Made by a program: the position numbers and the translations under genes. The notes under the pieces were generated by a model, which was given only the letters and a program-made list of their open reading frames with translations, was not told where the DNA came from and did no database searches. From an uncultured Saprospiraceae bacterium (lineage in GTDB: Bacteria; Bacteroidota; Bacteroidia; Chitinophagales; Saprospiraceae), in contig CALGLS010000530.1 in assembly GCA_937959375.1 (NCBI GenBank), positions 1 through 6,071 of the forward strand: DNA of 6,071 nt, given 5' to 3'. Below are positions 1 through 6,071 of this stretch, one piece after another (within the stretch, counting starts at the first letter, position 1; each line of letters opens with the position of its first letter).

Positions 1-85
1 CCAAAAGCCAACTGATCTGACAGCCTAAGCGATCTTTTTTCCCTTTCTTCGTGCAACCTCACCCCTTTTTTGCGTTTCAATAGAA
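1..85. other. Leader upstream of the first gene, no clear motif
   Basis: This is an AT- and pyrimidine-rich stretch with several T runs. I see no TAnnTTTG -7 element and no Shine-Dalgarno sequence in front of the GTG at 86. The reading frame of the following gene is closed by a TAA at 26-28 and has no ATG between there and 86. In another reading of the same bases, the frame starting at base 2 ends at that same TAA (QKPTDLTA-stop), so these could be the last codons of an upstream gene, but eight residues cannot support a call. The promoter of the first gene probably lies upstream of the window. Confidence 0.35.
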
Positions 86-3000
86 GTGAAATCATTTTTA
101 CCTTTCATATTGCTTATTTTCCTTGCGAGTACTAGCTATGCTCAGCAGGACCAGTTTTCTAATTTACGGTTAAAAACCATTGATTTAGAAGGACTTACGC
201 AATCCATTGACAGCCTACCAATGATCGAAGGTTCTGTAAATGTATACCCTGAAGAAAGCTTAGAGGTAATCAATCGGAACTGGTACAAGGTCGCTGGTAA
301 TCGGCTAAAATGGGCCATCTCCATGGATAGTTTAAAAAATGTCTTTAAAACTACTATTAAAAAAGACACGGCTGGCTTAGAGCTCCCACTTCGATTTAAG
401 GTCCAATATCGGGTCCTTCCGTATGATCTCGAACGCTCCTATGCACATCTAGATTCTAATCTAATTCAACAAGCAGCTAGTGGCGATTATATCGGTTTTG
501 ACTTTAGTCCTTATGAACCAACTGGAAGCATCAGCGACTTCAAAGGCCTTGACTATAGTGGAAGTTTTTCGAGAGGTATCTCCGTTGGTAATAATCAAAA
601 TCTTGTTCTAAACTCGAATTTCAATTTACAGATGGCAGGTAATATCGGAGATGATGTTGAAATACTCGCCGCCATCACCGATCAAAATATTCCATTACAA
701 CCAGAAGGTAATACGCAGCAACTTCAGGAGTTTGATAAAATTTTCATTCAGCTAAAGCGAAAAAAGACCATGCTCATTGCTGGTGATTATGAGCTTCAGC
801 GCCCGAATAGTTATTTTATGAATTACTTCAAAAAACTACAAGGCGCCACCTTCTCCAATGAGTCTACTGTTTTCAAAAAAGCTACGCTCACCAATCGTGT
901 TAGTGGTGCGATTGCCCGAGGTAAATTTGCCCGAAACACTCTTGCACAACAGGAAGGAAATCAGGGGCCATATCGACTTCGTGGAAATCTTGGTGAACGC
1001 TTTATCATCGTACTAGGTGGCACCGAAAAAGTATACATTGATGGAGCACTGATGAAGCGTGGAATTGAGGAAGATTACATCATTGATTACAATCGCTCTG
1101 ACATTACATTTACCAACAAAAGACTGATTACAAAGGACAGTAGAATCATTGTTGAATTTGAATATTCGGATCAAAATTATCTGCGTTCTATTTATGCTTA
1201 TAACACAGAGTTGGAGACTGAAAAATTCCGTGTTTACTTCAACCTTTATTCTGAGCAGGATAGTAAAACTTCGGGAGCTGCCGCTGATCTCGATTCGCTA
1301 CAACGTTCGGAACTACAGAAAGTCGGAGATGATATTGACAATGCATTTACCAATGGCATTGACACGGTGCAGGAGTTTAGTGAGTTCCAAGTAAAATATA
1401 AATTAGTAGACACCACCTACACAGTAAATACAGGAGGTGAATCAACATTAGTGACCGATACCATTTTAATCTACAGTACCCATCCAGATTCCGCATTCTA
1501 TACTTCCAGTTTTTCAGAGGTTGGTTTTGGAACAACTGGAAATTATATTTTAGATCCAAGCATCCCTGCCAATGGGCGTGTTTTTAGATGGATTGAACCA
1601 AATCCAGATGGTACACCCAACGGAAACTACGCTCCTATTCTCAAACTTACGGCACCCAATTTATTGCAAATGTATACGCTAGGATCTGAGTTTAAAATCA
1701 ACAAAAACATGGGTGTCCAAGTTGAAGTTGCTTTGAGTAACAATGATCCCAATCGATTTTCAAAAGAGGATGAAGACAATGATTTTGGGGTAGCTACTTT
1801 GAGTAAATTTTATTTCAACAAACCAATTGGTAAAAAGTGGAAAGTAGCATCAGACATAAGTTATGAAACGGTTCAGAAAAATTTCAAAGCGCTCAATCCC
1901 TATCGCGATGCGGAATTTAATCGCGATTGGAATTTAGTCAACTCTTTGAGTAACAATATTCAAAAAATCGATCCGGCAGAAGAACAGTTAGCTGGCGCTG
2001 GGGTGAAATTTAGTTTCCTAAAAGTCGGCACCCTAGAATATAAATTCAACACTTTTATCCGAAAGAATATTTACGATGGCGCAAAACATACGCTACGTAG
2101 TAAATTCCAAAAAAACGGTTTTGCAGCAGACCTTCAAGGAAGTTTATTGAATAGCAATAGTGAGAAAGAAAATAGTACATTCATTCGCCCGAAAGGCGAC
2201 TTGTCTAAAACATTTAAAAAACTAAATGGGCTCAAACTCGGTGTATATGGCGAGCGAGAAAAGAACAGTCGAATGAATCCTGATGCCGATACTTTGAACA
2301 GTAGTAGTTTTCAGTACGACTTGTACAAAGTATACCTCGAGTCGAATGAAAGTGACAAAATTGGTTTTGGTGCCAACTACACTCGTCGCTTTGATTTCGC
2401 TCCAAAGGATGCTGAATTTGGACAGTCTACTTTTGCAGAAGAGTTTAACTTGAACGGCCGTTGGCAACAAGCCAAAAATTCAAACCTACGCTGGAATTTA
2501 ACCTATCGGAATTTAGAAATATGCGACACGCTATTAACGCAACTCGATCCTCAAAAAACATTCCTCGGAAGATTGGAACACAGCATGAGTGTTTTCGATA
2601 AATTAATTCGATCAACCACCAACTACGAAATTAGTTCAGGGCAAGAACCCAAGATCGAATACCGATACATTCCTGTTGATAATGGTCAAGGAAATTACCA
2701 ATGGACCGACAGTAATCAGGACAGTACAGTGCAACTGAGTGAGATACAAGAAATTGCATTTCAAGATCAGGGGAATGCGGTTCGAGTTACCTTATTTACC
2801 GACGAATTTATCCGTACGCATAACGTACAACTAAACCAATCGATTTACATCACGCCTCCCGCAAAGTGGCGTCAATCAAAAAAGTATTTGAAAAGGTTGA
2901 GTAAGTTTTCAACTCATTCTATTTTAGTGATCAACCGTCGTACTCGTCAGGCAGATGATATCGTACCTTGGAATCCATTTCAATTGGAAGTAGCCGATAC

Positions 3001-3661
3001 TTCGTTGGTTTCGATCAGTTCACGAATTAGAAATACCTTATTCTTTAATCGAGCTCATGAGATTTATGAATTGCGAGCGGGAATGCTTGACAATAGAAGT
3101 AAAATCGTTTTGGTAAGTGGTTATGAAAGCCGACGAACGCAGGAGCAATTTCTTAGAAGCCGCTGGAATTTATCACAAAGTTTGAGTTGGGAATTTAAAG
3201 GTACTCTTGGTCGAAGGTTTACGGATTCTGAATTATTTAATAATCGCGATTTCGATATTGAATTGTATAAATTAGAACCCAAACTAACCTTCCAACCTTC
3301 CAAGAAATTCAGAGTGGCTTTTGGTTATAAATTAGAGAACAGCGCTAATCAACTTCCTGAAGCCAACGAAACAGCTAAAGTACATGACCTCAATCTAGAA
3401 TTGGTACTCAAGCGATCAAGCTCCACAGCACTTCGCCTCAGCGGCTCATACGCCACAATCGAATTTAATGGTGAGAAGAATTCCCCCATCGAATTCGCCA
3501 TGCTACAAGGCCTACAAAATGGCCGAAATTTTCTGTGGAATGTAGTACTCGACCGCAGTCTCTCCAATAATATCCAACTAAATATTACCTACGAAGGTCG
3601 CCAAACGGGTACTGCTAAACCTGTACACATTGGCCGTGCTGAAATTCGTGCTGCTTTTTAA
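86..3661 (+). CDS. Uncharacterised outer-membrane beta-barrel protein with SprA-like sections
   Basis: Predicted large outer-membrane protein of 1191 residues; its function is not established. The GTG start is chosen because it directly precedes a typical signal peptide (MKSFLPFILLIFLASTSYAQ, cleavage near residue 20), there is no in-frame ATG back to the stop at 26-28, and the first internal Met (about residue 46) would lose the signal. Residues 158-257 hold the pattern SGSFSRGISVGNNQ, then NIPLQPEGNTQQLQEFD (from N201), AGDYEL (from 232) and KKLQG; from memory these resemble sections of the gliding/type IX protein SprA, which is about twice as long. Residues 294-370 include GPYRLRG, GTEKVYIDG (312-320) and a block ending SDQNYLRS; NGRVFRW lies at 496-502. 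These blocks recur in Bacteroidota proteins usually left as hypothetical. From about 525 on, short alternating amphipathic segments run to a terminal Phe (IRAAF), typical of a barrel. An EF-hand-like loop lies at 875-886. Family membership is fairly sure; the role is not. Confidence 0.85.
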   Translation: MKSFLPFILLIFLASTSYAQQDQFSNLRLKTIDLEGLTQSIDSLPMIEGSVNVYPEESLEVINRNWYKVAGNRLKWAISMDSLKNVFKTTIKKDTAGLELPLRFKVQYRVLPYDLERSYAHLDSNLIQQAASGDYIGFDFSPYEPTGSISDFKGLDYSGSFSRGISVGNNQNLVLNSNFNLQMAGNIGDDVEILAAITDQNIPLQPEGNTQQLQEFDKIFIQLKRKKTMLIAGDYELQRPNSYFMNYFKKLQGATFSNESTVFKKATLTNRVSGAIARGKFARNTLAQQEGNQGPYRLRGNLGERFIIVLGGTEKVYIDGALMKRGIEEDYIIDYNRSDITFTNKRLITKDSRIIVEFEYSDQNYLRSIYAYNTELETEKFRVYFNLYSEQDSKTSGAAADLDSLQRSELQKVGDDIDNAFTNGIDTVQEFSEFQVKYKLVDTTYTVNTGGESTLVTDTILIYSTHPDSAFYTSSFSEVGFGTTGNYILDPSIPANGRVFRWIEPNPDGTPNGNYAPILKLTAPNLLQMYTLGSEFKINKNMGVQVEVALSNNDPNRFSKEDEDNDFGVATLSKFYFNKPIGKKWKVASDISYETVQKNFKALNPYRDAEFNRDWNLVNSLSNNIQKIDPAEEQLAGAGVKFSFLKVGTLEYKFNTFIRKNIYDGAKHTLRSKFQKNGFAADLQGSLLNSNSEKENSTFIRPKGDLSKTFKKLNGLKLGVYGEREKNSRMNPDADTLNSSSFQYDLYKVYLESNESDKIGFGANYTRRFDFAPKDAEFGQSTFAEEFNLNGRWQQAKNSNLRWNLTYRNLEICDTLLTQLDPQKTFLGRLEHSMSVFDKLIRSTTNYEISSGQEPKIEYRYIPVDNGQGNYQWTDSNQDSTVQLSEIQEIAFQDQGNAVRVTLFTDEFIRTHNVQLNQSIYITPPAKWRQSKKYLKRLSKFSTHSILVINRRTRQADDIVPWNPFQLEVADTSLVSISSRIRNTLFFNRAHEIYELRAGMLDNRSKIVLVSGYESRRTQEQFLRSRWNLSQSLSWEFKGTLGRRFTDSELFNNRDFDIELYKLEPKLTFQPSKKFRVAFGYKLENSANQLPEANETAKVHDLNLELVLKRSSSTALRLSGSYATIEFNGEKNSPIEFAMLQGLQNGRNFLWNVVLDRSLSNNIQLNITYEGRQTGTAKPVHIGRAEIRAAF

Positions 3662-3713
3662 CATTTCCGTTTCATACGAAATACTCCACGCTCACATAAA
3701 ACAAGAGAGCTTA

Positions 3714-3867
3714 GAGTCTGTTTAAATTTTAACTTCCTGAAAACCAGAATTTTGGGTACCTGACTTCAAATCAACTCAGTCGTTTAGCTCGCTAAACTCC
3801 TTCTTTGATTTATCTTCAGAACCACCAAACTACTGATTTTCAATTCTTTAAAATTTCAAACATACTC
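3714..3867. repeat. 154-bp imperfect palindrome, MITE-like or REP-like
   Basis: The left half (3714-3790) aligns along its whole length to the reverse complement of the right half (3791-3867). My hand count is about 54 matches over roughly 77 positions, with two or three single-base gaps. The ends match best: GAGTCTGTTT against GAGTATGTTT, followed by AAATTTTAA on both arms. The centre is a perfect 7-bp hairpin, GTTTAGC at 3782-3788 and GCTAAAC at 3791-3797, with a two-base loop. TTA stands immediately outside both ends (3711-3713 and 3868-3870), as a 3-bp target duplication would. No coding capacity is present. Non-autonomous transposable elements with this build are known in bacteria; a REP-type element or a large bidirectional terminator would look similar. 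Copies elsewhere in the genome cannot be seen from here. Confidence 0.65.
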
Positions 3868-3921
3868 TTACACTAGACGACAAATCCCAATTTTCTACTT
3901 CTATTATAGCCTATTAAAGCT

Positions 3922-3929
3922 TATATTTG
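3922..3929 (+). promoter_or_regulatory. Probable -7 promoter element of the protease gene
   Basis: TATATTTG matches the Bacteroidota housekeeping -7 consensus TAnnTTTG at every fixed position. Transcription would begin near 3936 and give a leader of about 60 bases before the ATG at 3999. The expected -33 TTG/TTTG is not evident at the usual distance upstream, where only a TTTTC at 3891-3895 is seen, slightly too far away. An eight-base motif with four free AT-rich matches can occur by chance in such sequence, so this is a plausible rather than a firm call. It lies 54 bases downstream of the palindrome and outside it. Confidence 0.5.
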
Positions 3930-3998
3930 TTTTTCTGGAATGTAGAAACTGACAATCTCCACACACCCAAATTTTGAACTTTAATAAAAACAACTGAA

Positions 3999-6071
3999 AT
4001 GCGTATTTTATTTGCCCTTTTGTTTTGCTGCTGCATGAGCAACCTTATCGCTCAGAGTGGTCAAAATTTTTGGCGATCAGCCAATGAAAATCTTATCAGT
4101 ACTAATATGGATAACCGGACCATCATTCCGAACAGTTATCAAACATTGGAACTAGACCTATCAGGATTAAAAGAGTACTTGCGATCAGCTCCAGACGAAT
4201 TTTCGAATGAGTCACGCGAGACCCCATTACTACTCGACCTTCCAATGCCTGATGGGAATTTGGCAACTTTTGCTGTTTCCTACTCGCCTATGATGCAGCC
4301 TGGCCTTGCGGCAAAATACCCTCAAATAAAATCTTACATTGGTTACAACATTGATCAAAAAGGAATGCGTCTTCGCTTTTCTGTAACATCTAAAGGATTT
4401 CACGGCGCTATTCATACGCTTGATAATGGACCGATTTATATCGATCCGTACACAAATGACCAGACCGCCTTTTATATGAGTTATTTTGTAAAAGATCATG
4501 AGACTAATATTCCACCAGAATATTTGACCTGTGGCTCACATGATAGTCCAGTTGTTGTAGGTAATGACGACAATACAACCGAGCAAATCAACAATACGAA
4601 TACGAATACAGCCAACTTGCGTGGTGATGCTGAAATTGTAGAACTAAAAACCTATCGTATTGCTATAGCCTGTACGGGTGAATGGGGAGAAGCACAAGGT
4701 ACTGCTACAGATGCATTGGCAAAAATAGTAACTGGAGTTAATCGATTGAATTTAATTTTTGAAATTGATGCAGGGTTTAGAGTTATTTTGGTAAACGATA
4801 ATGATCAAATCATTTTTATGGATCCAGCATCTGACCCATATTACGACAGTAATGCTAGTGGTCAAATGATTGGAGAAAACACTGGTGTTATCAGCAATAT
4901 CATTGGAGGCCTTAGTTATGATTTTGGGCATCTATTAAACCTTGGATGTGACACCGGTGGACTAGCGAGTCTAGGAGCAGTTTGTACAGGCAATAAAGCT
5001 GCTGCTATTACTTGTCAGTACAATTCTGATTGGGAATACACCATCACTAGAATCACAGCACATGAGATAGGACACTCTTTCAATGCACCGCATACTTGGA
5101 ATTATTGCACAGACTCAGACAATCCAAACATTTCAGCAGGAACGGCCTACGAGCCAGGAAGTGGAAATACGATTATGTCATACAATGGTGTTTGTGGAAA
5201 TGATCCTAATGTAGCTTCTGGACCACACGATTATTACCATGCTAATTCATTGGAGGCTATTTATCAATTCACTGCGAATGGCCCTGCTAATATCTGTGCA
5301 GAAATTATTCCAACCAACAATCATTACCCAGTTCTAACATTGCCTTACTCTAATGGTTTTCATATTCCAATTAGTACTCCTTTCCAGTTGAGTGCAGAAG
5401 CTACAGATGAAGACAATGACGATTTGACTTATTGTTGGGAACAATACAATAAATCTCCTTTTTCAACACAGATGGGAAGCCCTGTAGGTGACGAACCAAG
5501 TTTCCGATCTTGGGCGCCAATTACTTCTGAAACAAGAATTTTTCCAAGAATGCAAAATGTAGTTAACAACACAAGTCACCCTTGGGAAGTGCTACCTACT
5601 TATAGTCGTAATTTAAAATTCCGTTGCTCGGTAAGAGACAACAATCCTGAGATCAGTGGTGTAGTCTGGGATGAAATGAGTTTTGAAGTCACAGAAACTG
5701 CAGGTCCATTTTTAGTTGAATATCCAAATGCCAATGCGATTACTTGGGAAGTAGGTGACTTTGTAGAAGTAACTTGGGACGTAGCTAATACCGATATGGC
5801 TCCAGTAAATTCTCAAATTGTCAATATCAAACTTTCTACAGATGGAGGCTTTACCTACCCTACTACTTTAGCAGAAAATGTACCTAATACTGGTTCGCGC
5901 TTTGTGATGGTTCCTGATAATATAACAAGTACTGCTCGAATAAAAATAGAAGCTGCTGATAATATCTTTTTTGATATTTCTAATTTCGACTTTGAAATAG
6001 TACCAGCTACAGAGGCAGGTTATTCCTTTGATGCAGGGCCTTATCTACAACAAGTATGTTTGCCAAATTCT
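3999..6071 (+). CDS. Secreted reprolysin-like zinc metalloprotease, 3' end missing
   Basis: Extracellular metzincin endopeptidase (M12B/reprolysin-like); 691 codons without a stop, cut by the window edge. The ATG follows an A-rich leader without Shine-Dalgarno sequence and opens a signal peptide (MRILFALLFCCCMSNLIAQ, cleavage near residue 19). Residues 47 to about 175 look like a prodomain (QIKSYIGY at 109-116, FHGAIHT from 134), followed by Cys178-Gly, a possible cysteine switch. After an Asn/Thr-rich linker (about 190-205) the catalytic domain spans about 216-435: DFGH at 308-311, HEIGHSFNAPH at 355-365 with zinc ligands H355, H359, H365 and catalytic E356, and the Met-turn IMSY with M393. 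C370 and C399 are candidates for a disulfide, as are C317, C329 and C339. Residues 438-560 form an Ig/cadherin-like module with an acidic DEDNDD run (470-475), and about 565-668 form a second beta module (VTWDV, STDGG). The missing part probably includes more modules and a type IX sorting domain. Substrate unknown. Confidence 0.92.
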   Translation, partial: MRILFALLFCCCMSNLIAQSGQNFWRSANENLISTNMDNRTIIPNSYQTLELDLSGLKEYLRSAPDEFSNESRETPLLLDLPMPDGNLATFAVSYSPMMQPGLAAKYPQIKSYIGYNIDQKGMRLRFSVTSKGFHGAIHTLDNGPIYIDPYTNDQTAFYMSYFVKDHETNIPPEYLTCGSHDSPVVVGNDDNTTEQINNTNTNTANLRGDAEIVELKTYRIAIACTGEWGEAQGTATDALAKIVTGVNRLNLIFEIDAGFRVILVNDNDQIIFMDPASDPYYDSNASGQMIGENTGVISNIIGGLSYDFGHLLNLGCDTGGLASLGAVCTGNKAAAITCQYNSDWEYTITRITAHEIGHSFNAPHTWNYCTDSDNPNISAGTAYEPGSGNTIMSYNGVCGNDPNVASGPHDYYHANSLEAIYQFTANGPANICAEIIPTNNHYPVLTLPYSNGFHIPISTPFQLSAEATDEDNDDLTYCWEQYNKSPFSTQMGSPVGDEPSFRSWAPITSETRIFPRMQNVVNNTSHPWEVLPTYSRNLKFRCSVRDNNPEISGVVWDEMSFEVTETAGPFLVEYPNANAITWEVGDFVEVTWDVANTDMAPVNSQIVNIKLSTDGGFTYPTTLAENVPNTGSRFVMVPDNITSTARIKIEAADNIFFDISNFDFEIVPATEAGYSFDAGPYLQQVCLPNS

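Larger units (their letters stand above)
3662..3998. other. Non-coding gap between the two genes
   Basis: The 337 bases between the stop of the barrel protein and the start of the protease contain no credible reading frame on either strand. The central half is a long imperfect palindrome, and downstream of it is one promoter element; both are listed separately. Bases 3662-3710 show only a weak four-base stem (TTTC/GAAA at 3670-3681) without a T run, so no classical terminator is visible right after the first gene. If transcription ends here, the palindrome is the most likely place. The rest, 3871-3921 and 3930-3998, is AT-rich leader sequence with nothing I can name. Confidence 0.7.

Noticed and set aside
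2..28. Tail of an upstream gene ending at TAA 26-28
   Set aside because: Only eight codons are visible, and any short open stretch at a window edge would look like this.
1149..1394. 81-residue + strand open frame inside the barrel gene
   Set aside because: It lies wholly within the 1191-residue gene in another frame, its composition is unlike a real protein, and it has no family features.
3669..3682. Small hairpin just after the first stop codon as a terminator
   Set aside because: The stem is four base pairs (TTTC/GAAA) plus a G-T pair, and no T run follows, so it is too weak to call.
4230..4499. 89-residue - strand open frame opposite the protease prodomain
   Set aside because: It is antisense to a clearly recognisable coding sequence, with no recognisable domain. 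The other minus-strand frames at 142-369, 1377-1559, 2222-2470, 3121-3303 and 3349-3567 were rejected for the same reason.
4584..4611. Short AATAC(G/A) tandem repeat in the protease linker as a phase-variable tract
   Set aside because: The repeat encodes an Asn/Thr linker with a six-base unit and only about three copies, so slippage would keep the frame; it is ordinary low-complexity linker sequence.

Overview
The window looks like chromosomal DNA from a member of the Bacteroidota, probably a marine or sludge-type Saprospiraceae/Lewinella-like bacterium (this finer placement is inference). Four things point this way: an AT-rich composition; starts without a Shine-Dalgarno sequence, preceded by A-rich leaders; a TAnnTTTG-type -7 promoter element; and two exported proteins of types common in this phylum.

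Layout, all on the + strand. Bases 1-85 are a leader with no clear motif. Bases 86-3661 encode a 1191-residue exported protein. It has a clean signal peptide, many alternating strand-like segments and a C-terminal phenylalanine, as expected of an outer-membrane beta-barrel. It belongs to a Bacteroidota family with no established function, and its N-terminal third resembles sections of the gliding/type IX secretion protein SprA. Bases 3662-3998 are non-coding. They contain a 154-bp imperfect palindrome (3714-3867) flanked by TTA on both sides, best read as a MITE-like or REP-like element, followed by a -7 promoter element at 3922-3929. Bases 3999-6071 hold the first 691 codons of a secreted reprolysin-like (metzincin) zinc metalloprotease. 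It has a signal peptide, prodomain, catalytic domain with HEIGHSFNAPH and a Met-turn, and two Ig/cadherin-like modules. It runs off the window without a stop.

The two genes are probably separate transcription units, because the gap is 337 bp and the second has its own promoter element. A working link is only inferred: a multidomain protease of this type normally leaves the cell through the type IX system, and the upstream gene encodes a large outer-membrane protein with SprA-like sections. The least explained items are the long palindrome and the role of the 1191-residue protein. I found no RNA genes, CRISPR array, intact insertion sequence or defence system.
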